Shown in pieces: positions 7,191-15,124 of a DNA stretch of 56,198 nt. The position numbers and the translations under genes are program-made. Under the pieces are notes generated by a model. It saw nothing but the letters and a program-made list of their open reading frames with translations. It did not search any database and was not told where the DNA came from. Each line of letters begins with the position of its first letter. Position 1 is the first letter of the stretch. Source of the stretch: a virus; IMG/VR virus record IMGVR_UViG_3300009103_000041, positions 1 through 56,198 of that record; one strand, given 5' to 3'.

Positions 7191-7265
7191 TTAAAATTTT
7201 CCTAATGAAACGTGTATTAATAAATTAACTAATAAAACTAAAAAAACTAATATTTCACTTTCCAT
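7191..7265 (-). CDS. 24-aa membrane micro-protein
   Basis: First gene after the unusual promoter at 7296-7332. MESEILVFLVLLVNLLIHVS plus four residues is a single hydrophobic helix with an acidic start. AAGGG lies 7 bases before the ATG. One base separates its stop from the next start. It is the third membrane micro-ORF of this operon. Function unknown. Confidence 0.55.
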   Translation of the reverse strand: MESEILVFLVLLVNLLIHVSLGKF

Positions 7266-7295
7266 TTTTTGACCCTTTTTTATTATAATATAGAT

Positions 7296-7332
7296 ATTAT
7301 ATCATACTTTTGGCGGTTTAGGAGAGTATTTT
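7296..7332 (-). promoter_or_regulatory. second-class promoter, copy A
   Basis: TATAAT (7296-7301) in a TATGATATAAT context with CTCCTA at -35 (7319-7324, 17-bp spacer), extended upstream to AAAATACTCTCCTAA. The same block with identical spacing occurs at 49252-49288 and 49545-49581. It reads into the micro-ORF operon. Confidence 0.65.
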
Positions 7333-7404
7333 CAATAAGAATACTAACGGACCATGTTGCTGCAACAACATGAACCGTTAACTGAAGTATATTGTCTGCT
7401 AATT
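7316..7404 (-). repeat. repeated hairpin block, copy A
   Basis: About 90 bp that match 49273-49338 nearly base for base, apart from an enlarged hairpin. On the minus strand: GCAGACAATATACTTCAG, then TAACGG...CCGTTA, here enlarged by CATGTTG/CAACATG, then AGTATT...AATACT, then CTCC. Both copies directly follow a stop codon and precede a promoter. Confidence 0.75.
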
Positions 7405-7409
7405 TCCCC

Positions 7410-8066
7410 CTAAGAATTGTATTCTCGTATACATTTAAGGAGTTCTTTATCCCAATTATCCCTATGTTCTATAAAGACTTGAGCTGGAGCATCATCTACA
7501 GATATGATTGTTACTAATTGTGTAATTGGTTGTCCAGTTCTCTCTTCCCAGGCAATAGCATAAAAGCATTCTTGCATAAAGTAACTGTCAATCCATTCTT
7601 TCTTTTTTGTCTTACGGCTTGTTTTATAGTCTATAATAGATAATTTGCCATCAAACTCTGCTACGCAATCAACCCTGCCTGCTACTCCTAAGTAGTCAGA
7701 ATATAATGGTAATTCTTGTCCATAGACCGTACCAATACGTTCATCTAATATATTTTTAATTCTATTAAAATCAAATAAGATATTAGGCATTGCATCCTTT
7801 GCATAATCTGGGTGATTGTTAACATACATCTCACACATGGCATGAACCGCAGTTCCTCTTCTTGCCGCTTGACTTGAAATTCTATTTGCTTCCTCATGAC
7901 CAATTCTATCACGCCAAGCCATTATGGCGGCTTTACTTCTTTGGCCAAGGATTGTTGTTATTGAAGAGTATTTTTTACCATCGGGTGTGGTATATTTTCT
8001 TCCGCTTTTTTTGGTTACTGCTTTGAGGTCTTTATATCCTAAGTCAACTGGTTCGTGTTTAAACAT
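7410..8066 (-). CDS. PD-(D/E)XK exonuclease, RecB/Cas4-like
   Basis: 218 aa with the RecB-family nuclease core: RGTAVHAMCEMYV (motif I), GVAGRVDCVAEFDGKLSIIDYKTS (Asp, then Asp-Tyr-Lys, residues about 128-151) and a downstream Tyr/Gln motif 'YFMQECFYAIAW' (QxxxY-like). Such nucleases occur in many marine T4-like phages and probably process DNA ends during replication or host DNA breakdown. It lies downstream of RNase H in the same operon; its stop is followed at once by the repeat block. Confidence 0.8.
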   Translation of the reverse strand: MFKHEPVDLGYKDLKAVTKKSGRKYTTPDGKKYSSITTILGQRSKAAIMAWRDRIGHEEANRISSQAARRGTAVHAMCEMYVNNHPDYAKDAMPNILFDFNRIKNILDERIGTVYGQELPLYSDYLGVAGRVDCVAEFDGKLSIIDYKTSRKTKKKEWIDSYFMQECFYAIAWEERTGQPITQLVTIISVDDAPAQVFIEHRDNWDKELLKCIREYNS

Positions 8067-8346
8067 TTCCAGTTGCTAAATATTTTAAAGAATGCATAAG
8101 TATTCCATGAAGATAAATCCCAGTAGCTAATGCGTTAATAACTATAAGTGCTCTATCATGCCACATCATACCTACAATAAACCAACCAGTAGTACCAAGA
8201 CCAGCAAATAGAATATTCCACGGATGCATATCAAAATTTGCTGTCATAACCATACTAATAAGAAGTAATACACTTGATAACCATTTTATATACCAAGTTG
8301 CATCAAATCTTGGTGTGATTTTATTTATTTCAATCTTTTTCCACAT
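8059..8346 (-). CDS. small multi-pass membrane protein
   Basis: 95 aa with three to four hydrophobic segments: 'WLSSVLLLISMVMTANF', 'ILFAGLGTTGWFIVGMMW' and 'ALIVINALATGIYLHGILM'. This suggests an inner-membrane protein. No family recognised. It overlaps the exonuclease start by 8 bp and the upstream 53-aa gene by 17 bp. Confidence 0.6.
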   Translation of the reverse strand: MWKKIEINKITPRFDATWYIKWLSSVLLLISMVMTANFDMHPWNILFAGLGTTGWFIVGMMWHDRALIVINALATGIYLHGILMHSLKYLATGNV

Positions 8347-8491
8347 TGTTACGTCTTCCCATAATCTCAGGCACTTTATAAGGTTGCAATTTCATTTTTT
8401 CTAATTTTTGAGCTGTTACTTTGGGTGGTACTACTGTAATCTTTCCACCTTTATCTAAAAAATCTTGAACTTGTTTAGAATACTTTGGCAT
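8330..8491 (-). CDS. 53-aa basic hypothetical protein
   Basis: ATG at 8491, overlapping the upstream stop as TAATG; GGAGATAGC lies upstream. The product (MPKYSKQVQDFLDKGGKITV...) is basic and contains a VVPPK turn. No domain recognised. The tight overlaps on both sides support it as a real gene. Confidence 0.6.
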   Translation of the reverse strand: MPKYSKQVQDFLDKGGKITVVPPKVTAQKLEKMKLQPYKVPEIMGRRNNVEKD

Positions 8492-8742
8492 TAAATGCTA
8501 TCTCCTATTGTTACAGGATTATCTGGTGTTCCTTTACCTGCATGCTTTTTAATTTCTCTCATCCTATCTTTAAATCCTTCATCAGTTTTTAAACGCTGTT
8601 CACCAGTACCAGAAATTATTTGAGGTGCACTAACTTGTATAGTGCAATCATTCTCCTTTACATAGTCGTCAAGCTCGGCTATCTTCATAAATTTATCCCA
8701 TTCAGCACCAGTTGTTTTATTTTTGAATCTGTAAGTTGGCAT
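8491..8742 (-). CDS. conserved small phage protein, FmdB-like start
   Basis: 83 aa beginning MPTYRFKNKTTGAEWDKFMKI, a start like the short FmdB-type proteins of marine T4-like phages, but without the zinc-ribbon Cys pairs. The rest includes 'SAPQIISGTGEQRLKTDEGFKDRMREIKK'. Function unknown. It overlaps its upstream neighbour by 26 bp. Confidence 0.6.
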   Translation of the reverse strand: MPTYRFKNKTTGAEWDKFMKIAELDDYVKENDCTIQVSAPQIISGTGEQRLKTDEGFKDRMREIKKHAGKGTPDNPVTIGDSI

Positions 8743-8881
8743 CTCTATTCCTTATAACTATTCCTTTCCACCATCTAACTAACCACATAACTTTATGTGG
8801 GTGATGGTCTGGATTTGGTAATTCATTTTTAAAGTATTCCATGAATTCTTTAAGTTCTTCGTCACTATCAAAATATCTCAA
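8717..8881 (-). CDS. 54-aa hypothetical protein, TTG start
   Basis: TTG at 8881 overlaps the RNase H stop (TTGA) with GGGG just upstream; an ATG at 8842 is an alternative. The product is acidic at first (RYFDSDEELKEFMEYF) and aromatic/basic later (KVMWLVRWWKGIVIRNR). Kept because it fills an otherwise empty gap and is coupled on both sides. Confidence 0.45.
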   Translation of the reverse strand: MRYFDSDEELKEFMEYFKNELPNPDHHPHKVMWLVRWWKGIVIRNRDANLQIQK

Positions 8882-9735
8882 AACTCCCCTGCATTTTCAA
8901 TTAATAATTTCATATTATTCTCTATTAAATAAGTTAAGATATTACTACGTTTTGGATATTTATAATTTTCATATTGATTAATAGCATTCTCTTTAATATA
9001 CGAAGGGGTTCTATCTAGGTCAATCATTTCTCTATTACGAATATAATTTCTAAATACTTCTGGTGGCATAACCTCTTTAAGCTTATCACGATTGTTCCAC
9101 CATTCTTCTATTTTCTTTTTAGTCATGGGACTTTGCCTAATCTTATCAACTAAGCAAGTGTCAGAAGATAACACGTTTGGAACACCGTCACCACTATCAC
9201 CTTTTAAGAGATGTTCAAATAAATACCTTATTGGATTAGGGTCCTTTACCATCTTATTAAACATAGGTGACCATTGAATCACATTACCATGTTTTTGTAA
9301 TTGAATAAAATCTTTGTCTGCTGATATAATAACTACATCCTCACCAATAAGAGGTATGGATTTATGTACAGTTAAAGCTCCAATGATATCATCAGCCTCA
9401 GCTCCAAATACATTGATAACAGCATAAGGAAAATTATTACTAATATCATCTAATGTTGAATCAATTAAGTCAAATATTTTTGGCCAATCATGCTTATCTG
9501 TTTCTCGGGTGGAAGTCCTATTTGCTTTATATGGTGGGAATGTATCTTTACGCCAAGACCTCTCATCAGTACATATTACTATTTTGCCATACTTACCTTC
9601 AGAATATTTTTTCCTATATAACCTAAGGTTATTCAAAATAATATGTTTAACTAAATTTTCAGAGAGTCCTTCACCTCTATTTAAAGAACCCATTATACTA
9701 CCAATTGCTAAACCATTAAAATCTACTAATACCAT
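8878..9735 (-). CDS. rnh: RNase H / 5'-3' flap nuclease
   Basis: T4 RNase H homologue of the FEN-1/5'-3' exonuclease family; it removes RNA primers from lagging-strand fragments. Metal-site motifs are visible: LVDFNGLAI (N-terminal Asp), CTDERSWRKDTFPPYKANR, GAEADDIIG, SADKDFIQL and KGDSGDGVPN. At 285 aa it is close to T4 Rnh (305). It has its own early-type promoter directly upstream. In T4 rnh lies beside the gp33-gp59-gp32 genes; here it has moved about 7 kb away. Confidence 0.9.
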   Translation of the reverse strand: MVLVDFNGLAIGSIMGSLNRGEGLSENLVKHIILNNLRLYRKKYSEGKYGKIVICTDERSWRKDTFPPYKANRTSTRETDKHDWPKIFDLIDSTLDDISNNFPYAVINVFGAEADDIIGALTVHKSIPLIGEDVVIISADKDFIQLQKHGNVIQWSPMFNKMVKDPNPIRYLFEHLLKGDSGDGVPNVLSSDTCLVDKIRQSPMTKKKIEEWWNNRDKLKEVMPPEVFRNYIRNREMIDLDRTPSYIKENAINQYENYKYPKRSNILTYLIENNMKLLIENAGEF

Positions 9736-9742
9736 AATCTAT

Positions 9743-9774
9743 ATTATATCATAGTTTACTGCTTTTGTACATAG
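9743..9774 (-). promoter_or_regulatory. early-type promoter for rnh
   Basis: TGTACA (9766-9771) and TATAAT (9743-9748), 17 bp apart, in CTATGTACAA and TATGATATAATATA. The same CTATGTACAA variant occurs at 31572-31603. Confidence 0.65.
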
Positions 9775-10211
9775 TCTTCTGATAAATTTTTCACTGAACC
9801 ATATCCAATCTTAATAGCTATAATACCATTATAATTTTGTGGATTCAATAGAACATCCTCATCAAATTGTATTTTAGCTTCCATATAATTTGTCTCACCA
9901 CGTGTTTTGCATAAACAAATAATCTCACGTTTAAAATTTTCTTTGCCTAAGCCTTCTATATCCTCAGTGAGTCTCTTACTTGAACCCCAATAATCCTGCC
10001 AATCGGTCTCTTTAGCCTTATGCCTTTTATTTTTTCTACCTACGAGGGGTTTAAGCTTTCGTATTGTCCTGAAATACTTACGTCCGATGTAGTCATATCC
10101 GGTGACCAAGTTGGTAATGCGATACACAAAACCATAAAAGTCAGCAATATCAGCAGAAGTAAATTGTCGTTCATTATACGTCCAACTGGGGTCCGTCATA
10201 TTCTTCTGCAT
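9756..10211 (-). CDS. GIY-YIG nuclease-like protein
   Basis: The ATG at 10211 is preceded by AGGAGG with 5-base spacing and gives 151 aa. The first half reads YGFVYRITNLVTGYDYIGRKYF, a GIY-YIG pattern (here GFV...YIG), followed by an Arg/Lys-rich helix, WQDYWGSSK, and a later Glu in NYMEAKIQFDEDVL, where the family has its metal-binding Glu. It could be a free-standing nuclease related to homing endonucleases; it is not inside an intron here. Moderate certainty. Confidence 0.65.
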   Translation of the reverse strand: MQKNMTDPSWTYNERQFTSADIADFYGFVYRITNLVTGYDYIGRKYFRTIRKLKPLVGRKNKRHKAKETDWQDYWGSSKRLTEDIEGLGKENFKREIICLCKTRGETNYMEAKIQFDEDVLLNPQNYNGIIAIKIGYGSVKNLSEDYVQKQ

Positions 10212-10362
10212 CAAAGCCTCCTCTTTGCGCCCATTCTATATTTGCTCCACAAAATGGACAGTGAGTAGCTGGTGTATCCAACTCAATTGACTCAGTAGCA
10301 AATCCCATCTCATCCTTAACCATAACCTCAAAGGGTTGGCTATTACAATCATTACATATCAT
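10174..10362 (-). CDS. zinc-ribbon protein
   Basis: 62 aa with two Cys pairs, MICNDCNSQ and HCPFCGANIEW, forming a probable zinc ribbon, and an acidic tail. Its last 38 bases overlap the GIY-YIG gene and supply that gene's ribosome site. Function unknown. Confidence 0.65.
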   Translation of the reverse strand: MICNDCNSQPFEVMVKDEMGFATESIELDTPATHCPFCGANIEWAQRGGFDAEEYDGPQLDV

Positions 10363-10601
10363 AATCTTAATTCTCCTAATTGCATATGTGTCATTAACAT
10401 ATCATGACCACCTATATATTTTCCATCAATATATATCTGAGGAAATGTTCTGGCGTTTGGAACCGCTTTAAAAAAATCTTCTGGTGTCCAATTAGGTCCT
10501 TCAATATTTCTTTCCTCATAACTAATTTTTTTACTATCTAATAATGCCTTTGCTTTGGTACAAAGACTACAATTATTTTTACTCCATACTACTGCTCTCA
10601 T
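10359..10601 (-). CDS. glutaredoxin
   Basis: 80-aa glutaredoxin with the redox motif CSLC (residues 11-14), the TFPQIYIDGKYIGGHDM block (cis-Pro and glutathione-binding GG), and normal length. It overlaps NrdB by 4 bp, so its natural role is as hydrogen donor for the phage ribonucleotide reductase, as with T4 NrdC. The nearby IscA-like gene leaves a Fe-S role possible as well. Confidence 0.88.
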   Translation of the reverse strand: MRAVVWSKNNCSLCTKAKALLDSKKISYEERNIEGPNWTPEDFFKAVPNARTFPQIYIDGKYIGGHDMLMTHMQLGELRL

Positions 10602-11674
10602 AAGCTTAATCCCTCAAATGATTTTCTATTAACATCTTGTTTGACACCTCCGACAACATAAGATGTGATTTCTGTTTCTTGTGGTGCCACTTGGACAGCC
10701 CCACCACTTATCCATTTTTCAGTCCATGGAAGTGGGTTATGCATATGCACTGAGAATGGTACATGGTAATTAAGACTTTTAATTCTCTTTGCACCAATCC
10801 AACGCACATACTCTTTCAAAAGCTCAGTGTTTAAGCCAATCATTGAGCCATTACCAAATAGGTAATCACACCACTCCTCTTCTTGTATTAATGCATCTTC
10901 AAATAAATTCATTACTTGGTCATGTGTTTCTTCTTTAATTTTTTCAAAATCCTTATCATCTTTAATTAATTGTCTAATTATATTAAGTGATGCAGCTAAA
11001 TGCAAGTTCTCATCCCTTGCAATTAATTTAATTATTTTTGCGTTACCTTCCATTTGTTTTAACTCAGCAAATGCCCATGAACATGCAAAGCTTACATAAA
11101 ACCGTATTCCTTCTAATATGTATATAGAAATCATACAAAGGTATAATAATTTTTTATGTTTATAAGACCCAGTAGGTCCTTTATAATTAATTAGGTTATC
11201 ATAGTGTTCAGATATATCTTTGCCACAATCTAAAATTTCTGGTATAGACTTTATATCATCAAATACTTTAGATGGATTTGGATAAACATTTCTGATTAAA
11301 TGTGTGTATGAGCGAGAGTGAATGGTCTCAAAGAATGCCCAGGTCTCTATTAATAACTCTAGTTCTGGGTTACTCGCTATGGGTAATAATGCTAGGTCCG
11401 GTGACCTGCCCTGTACTGAATCTAAGAGTATTTGTCTTTTAAGGTTTGCTGTAAATATATGTTGTTCATTCTTTGTTAACTTACCAAAATCAATCTTATC
11501 CTTTGTGACATCTATCTCATCGGGTGTCCAATAAAAAGATAGCATCTTCTCATATAACTTTTGTAAGGCTGGGTATTTAACCACATCATATCTTGCTATG
11601 TCCACGCCCTCATCAAAAAATAATGTTTTATCTAAATGGTTTTTGGTGTTTATTTCAAATACTGATTTTTTCAT
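10598..11674 (-). CDS. nrdB: ribonucleotide reductase class Ia, beta subunit
   Basis: 358-aa radical-generating subunit. Diiron ligands and the radical Tyr are recognisable: NEQHIFTANL, ETIHSRSYTHLIRN (Glu, His and the equivalent of E. coli Tyr122), and ARDENLHLAASL (Glu...His). It pairs with NrdA at 12810-15104 and converts NDPs to dNDPs for phage DNA synthesis. Between the two subunits lie a tmRNA, an IscA-like gene and two membrane-protein genes. Confidence 0.95.
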   Translation of the reverse strand: MKKSVFEINTKNHLDKTLFFDEGVDIARYDVVKYPALQKLYEKMLSFYWTPDEIDVTKDKIDFGKLTKNEQHIFTANLKRQILLDSVQGRSPDLALLPIASNPELELLIETWAFFETIHSRSYTHLIRNVYPNPSKVFDDIKSIPEILDCGKDISEHYDNLINYKGPTGSYKHKKLLYLCMISIYILEGIRFYVSFACSWAFAELKQMEGNAKIIKLIARDENLHLAASLNIIRQLIKDDKDFEKIKEETHDQVMNLFEDALIQEEEWCDYLFGNGSMIGLNTELLKEYVRWIGAKRIKSLNYHVPFSVHMHNPLPWTEKWISGGAVQVAPQETEITSYVVGGVKQDVNRKSFEGLSL

Positions 11675-11680
11675 TTTTCA

Positions 11681-11992
11681 TCATACTGTAAAACTTTCTC
11701 CACAACCGCACCTTGCCCTTTCCTTTGGATTATAGAATTCAAAGCCTTCATTAAGACCTTTTTTCTTATGGTCTATTTCTGCGCCTTCTACATATACTTG
11801 GCTTTTTCTATCAATAACAATAGGAATACCTCTAACCTTAAAGACATCATCTTGGTCAGTTTCCATTATATTATATTCTAAGTGGTATGCCATACCTGAG
11901 CAACCAGTGCCTTTAACTAAAACTCTAAGCTGCATATTACCTGTGATTAAGGTATTTAATTTTTCAACAGCATTGTCGGTTAGGGTAATCAT
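11681..11992 (-). CDS. A-type Fe-S cluster carrier, IscA/ErpA-like
   Basis: 103 aa with the three conserved cysteines of A-type carriers: GTGCSGMAY (Cys31) and RCGCGESF (Cys95, Cys97). It hands Fe-S clusters to target proteins. Only 6 bp separates it from NrdB, and glutaredoxin follows. Together with the IscU homologue at 36820-37200 it suggests that the phage boosts host Fe-S assembly. Confidence 0.9.
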   Translation of the reverse strand: MITLTDNAVEKLNTLITGNMQLRVLVKGTGCSGMAYHLEYNIMETDQDDVFKVRGIPIVIDRKSQVYVEGAEIDHKKKGLNEGFEFYNPKERARCGCGESFTV

Positions 11993-12006
11993 AATGGTAT
12001 GTATAT

Positions 12007-12046
12007 AAAAAAAAGGACCGGAGTATTGGGTAATAAGGAACCCCGG
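12007..12046 (-). terminator. terminator after the tmRNA coding part
   Basis: CCGGGG pairs with CTCCGG (one G-U) around a loop of about 17 bases; GGTCC and eight T follow on the minus strand. It would end the permuted tmRNA precursor and insulate it from the IscA-like gene. Confidence 0.55.
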
Positions 12047-12290
12047 AGGAAACCCCAGCTAGCTATTAAGCAGCTAGCAAGTAATCGTGTTTGCCGATTA
12101 AATTTTTCATTTTTAAGCCTTTGTTGGCTGACGAGTCTTGGGCGTTTATGCTAACTAGTCGATGCTTTGTCTCCCCCATCAAATATATTCTTTATTTAAT
12201 ATATTTGACATACTACCAAAAATATATTTGGTGGAGGAGGTGGGAGTTGCACCCACGTCCTAATTGCCTCTACCCTTACCTTTACGTCGT
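12047..12290 (-). ncRNA. ssrA: circularly permuted (two-piece type) tmRNA
   Basis: Read on the minus strand, the acceptor half comes first. T arm GTGGG/CCCAC with a 7-base loop (12240-12256), 3' strand CTCCTCC, discriminator A, and CCA ending at 12229. An AU-rich spacer follows, then the 5' half starting GGGGGAG at 12177. The acceptor stem pairs perfectly over 7 bp, with G-U as the third pair, the alanine identity element. CTAGTT in the 5' half can pair with AATTAG in the acceptor half (helix-2 position). The tag reading frame ends in the loop of a GCTAGCT/AGCTAGC hairpin. The 3'-before-5' order is the permuted form known from alphaproteobacteria and some cyanobacteria. The 5' end of the acceptor piece is approximate. 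Confidence 0.88.
12066..12128 (-). other. tmRNA tag-peptide reading frame
   Basis: Resume codon GCC at 12128 follows CUCGUCA, much as GUC precedes the resume codon in E. coli ssrA. The frame encodes ANKGLKMKNLIGKHDYLLAA (20 residues) and stops at TAA TAG. The LAA end is the standard degradation signal. The tag is longer than the E. coli one. Confidence 0.8.
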
Positions 12291-12315
12291 TATTCACTTC
12301 ATTTTTGAATGAATG

Positions 12316-12543
12316 TTATGCATCATCATGTGAGAGTAATTTCCACAAAATTCCTGCGGCAATTAATCCAACTAAACCTGCGTCACCAAGCTGAGCTACG
12401 ATACCAATGATTGTACCAATGACGTCTCCGCCAAGGAAAGGTACGCTTCCACCAAAAACGATTTGCAAAACAATCGCTAAGCTTATTAGTGAAACACCAA
12501 TACCTGTTGCAGCGGCTACGCCGCTTGTGATTTTATCTAACAT
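12316..12543 (-). CDS. small two-helix membrane protein
   Basis: 75 aa with two long hydrophobic segments: GVAAATGIGVSLISLAIVLQIVF (about residues 8-30) and VIGTIIGIVAQLGDAGLVGLIAAGILW (41-67), and a charged SHDDA end. AGGAGAATAT precedes the ATG. Similar proteins occur in marine T4-like phages to my recollection. The shape would suit a holin, but there is no lysis gene beside it and I do not assign that role. Confidence 0.65.
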   Translation of the reverse strand: MLDKITSGVAAATGIGVSLISLAIVLQIVFGGSVPFLGGDVIGTIIGIVAQLGDAGLVGLIAAGILWKLLSHDDA

Positions 12544-12579
12544 ATATTCTCCTATGTCGTTGTTGTAAATAGTTTAGCC

Positions 12580-12726
12580 TTATTTCGAAGGTATATCTTC
12601 CTTAAAATTATTATTTAACTTATCATTTGCTTTAAGGAATAGTGGGAATAAAGTATTTGATAACACCCCAATAATTGCTAGTGTTAATATAAATCCTATT
12701 CCCGCACTTTGAAAAAATTCTGTCAT
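12580..12726 (-). CDS. 48-aa single-pass membrane protein
   Basis: ATG at 12726. MTEFFQSAGIGFILTLAIIG continues to a short charged tail ending EDIPSK: one transmembrane helix and a cytosolic tail. It is the first gene behind the promoter at 12763-12794, ahead of the two-helix protein. No strong ribosome site is visible. Confidence 0.5.
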   Translation of the reverse strand: MTEFFQSAGIGFILTLAIIGVLSNTLFPLFLKANDKLNNNFKEDIPSK

Positions 12727-12762
12727 AATTATATATAGCTTTTTTTATTTCAATATGAGTAT

Positions 12763-12794
12763 ATTATAACATATTTTTATATAAAAGTAAACAG
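12763..12794 (-). promoter_or_regulatory. early-type promoter after nrdA
   Basis: TTTACT (12786-12791), 17 bp, TATAAT (12763-12768) in TATGTTATAATATA. It would drive the two membrane proteins, tmRNA, the IscA-like gene and nrdB. Confidence 0.7.
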
Positions 12795-12809
12795 TTTTTT
12801 TGATATTTT

Positions 12810-15104
12810 TTATAAAGAACAGCTTTCACAGTACTCTTCATAGTCCTTTTGACTATCAAAGTCCTCTCTAGATAGGGTTGATTCATCCTCAGTGGTTAAA
12901 TCATTTGTATTAAAATAATATAATTGTTTACCACCATACTTATAAAATGTAATTAAATCCTTAAGCATTATAGACAATGGGATTTTATTATCTTCATATT
13001 GAGCTGGATTATAACTGGTATTAACAGATATTCCTTGGTCAACATACTTTTGAATTATAGCCATAATTTTAAGATAGCCCTCTGGTCCTTGTTGGTCCCA
13101 CAATAAATCATATTTATTTTTAAGGTTATACATATTAGGTACTACTTGAGGCATTACACCATCTTTAGATTGCTTATAAGATACAAGAGCCCTTGGTGGT
13201 TCTATACCATTGGTTGAATTACTTATCTGAGCTGAGGTTTCAGCCGGCATAACGGCCATTAAAGTTGAGTTTCTAATACCTTTTTTCTTAAGCTGTTCCC
13301 TTAATGCCTTCCAAGGCATCCTTTGTTTTGGTTTGACTAACTCATCCACCTCTTTTTTATAGGTGTCTATAGGTAAGATTCCGTGTCCGTACTTGGTCTC
13401 CATGTTCTTATAGCAACATCCTTGCTCTTTAGCCAAATCTGCAGAGGCTTTAATTAGATAATATGACCACGCTTCTGCATATTCATCAACGGTTTTTAAG
13501 GCCTCGTCATTATATTTAAGACCTCTTTTAGCTAAGAAATATGCAAGGTTAATTATACCAACACCCAAAGGTCTCCTATTCATTGTTGACCGCTGTGCCG
13601 CAATAATAGGATAGTTCTGATAATCCAATAAAGAATCTAAGGCACGTACTGCTAATTCACAGTAATGTTTAAATTGAGATGGTTCATTTATTAATCCCCA
13701 GTTAATTGCAGATAATGTACATAAAGATATCTCACCTTTATCAGTATCATCATAAGCTTCTAATCCATAACTTGGTAAATCTATTTCACAACATAAATTA
13801 CTTTGGTGAATAGGTGCTTGTTGTTCTATAAATGCACCATGTGTATTTGCATGGTCAACATTTTGTAAGTATATCCGACCAGTCTCTTTGCGTTCTGTAA
13901 GAAATTGTGAGAATACTTCTAAAGCTGGTAAAGATTTTTTCCTAATTGAATATGCCCTTTCATACTTCTCATATAATTCTTGGAACTTATCTTGGTCCTC
14001 AAAAAATGCATCATATAATCCTGGGACATCGTCTGGACTAAAGAATGTTATCTTACCACCAGTTAATAATCTCTCATACATAAGCTTATTAAATTGGAAT
14101 GCATAGTCCATATTACGTACACGGGTTTCTTCAGTACCTCTATTATTTTTAAGGACTACTAAGTCCTCAAATTCATAATGCCATACTGGTAGATATACAG
14201 TTGCTGCTCCACCTCGTACTCCACCTTGACTACAACTTTTAACTGCACTTTGAAAATATTTAAGGAATGGAATTAATCCAGTATGTACAACAGAGCCATC
14301 ACCAATGTGACTACCCACCGCTCTAATCTTTCCAGCATTAATTCCTAAGCCGGCTTTCTTACTAATATATTTAACAATGGATGTTGATGTTGCATTAATT
14401 GAGTTTAAAGAATCATTAGATTCTAATACTACGCATGAGGAAAATTGTCTTGTTGGAGTTCTACAACCAGCCATGATTGGTGTTGGAAGAGAGATATAAA
14501 ATTGACTAATAGCATTATAAAATTCTCTTATAAACTTCATACGTCTTCCATTATATCTAGCAAATAATGTCATAGCAATCATAATATATAATATCTGAGG
14601 TGTTTCGTATAGTGTGCCATCCGTTCGGTTTTGAACTAAATACTTTGATTGCATTTGCTCCATACCAGCATATGTGAATTCATCATCTCTGTTATGGTTA
14701 ATAATATGGCTATTAATATAATCTATTTCAGCCTCTGAATATTTATTTAATATTTCTGGGTCATATACACCAGCATCAATATTATGATTTATAATATCAA
14801 TAAGAGGCCAAGGGTCTTTGTCACCATATACTATTTTTTTAAGCTTATAATTAATAAGCCTTGCCGCTACAAATTGGTAGTTAGGTGTATTTTCAGTTAT
14901 GAGTTCGGCTGTGGATTTGATAAGAAGGTCATGGATTTTAATAGTTTCCATGTGTTCATATAGTTGAACATTAGCCCTAAGTTCTATTTCAGAAACAGAG
15001 ACACCAACTAAATCATCACAAGCCCATTCAAGAACGCGGTGGATTTTATTAATATTAAATGGCTCAGTTTCACCACTGCGCTTGGTTACAAAAATTGACG
15101 TCAT
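12810..15104 (-). CDS. nrdA: ribonucleotide reductase class Ia, alpha subunit
   Basis: 764-aa catalytic subunit. An N-terminal ATP-cone (FVTKRSGETEPFNINKIHRVLEWA) is followed by the barrel with 'AGCRTPTRQFSSCVV', 'NLCCEIDLPSY', 'GEISLCTLSAINW', the 'MPAETSAQISNSTNGIEPPRA' radical-transfer segment, and a redox-active C-terminal Cys pair (EEYCESCSL). There is no intein and no split, unlike some T4-like nrdA genes. It supplies dNDPs together with NrdB downstream. Confidence 0.96.
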   Translation of the reverse strand: MTSIFVTKRSGETEPFNINKIHRVLEWACDDLVGVSVSEIELRANVQLYEHMETIKIHDLLIKSTAELITENTPNYQFVAARLINYKLKKIVYGDKDPWPLIDIINHNIDAGVYDPEILNKYSEAEIDYINSHIINHNRDDEFTYAGMEQMQSKYLVQNRTDGTLYETPQILYIMIAMTLFARYNGRRMKFIREFYNAISQFYISLPTPIMAGCRTPTRQFSSCVVLESNDSLNSINATSTSIVKYISKKAGLGINAGKIRAVGSHIGDGSVVHTGLIPFLKYFQSAVKSCSQGGVRGGAATVYLPVWHYEFEDLVVLKNNRGTEETRVRNMDYAFQFNKLMYERLLTGGKITFFSPDDVPGLYDAFFEDQDKFQELYEKYERAYSIRKKSLPALEVFSQFLTERKETGRIYLQNVDHANTHGAFIEQQAPIHQSNLCCEIDLPSYGLEAYDDTDKGEISLCTLSAINWGLINEPSQFKHYCELAVRALDSLLDYQNYPIIAAQRSTMNRRPLGVGIINLAYFLAKRGLKYNDEALKTVDEYAEAWSYYLIKASADLAKEQGCCYKNMETKYGHGILPIDTYKKEVDELVKPKQRMPWKALREQLKKKGIRNSTLMAVMPAETSAQISNSTNGIEPPRALVSYKQSKDGVMPQVVPNMYNLKNKYDLLWDQQGPEGYLKIMAIIQKYVDQGISVNTSYNPAQYEDNKIPLSIMLKDLITFYKYGGKQLYYFNTNDLTTEDESTLSREDFDSQKDYEEYCESCSL

Positions 15105-15124
15105 GTCACTCCAATTAAATTATG

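Noticed and set aside
12091-12312. Plus-strand reading frame of 73 codons
   Set aside because: It lies antisense over the tmRNA, whose acceptor stem, T arm and tag frame explain the sequence; no ribosome site is visible.
12316-12543. Holin
   Set aside because: Two hydrophobic helices fit the size, but there is no endolysin or spanin next to it and the operon is early-type.
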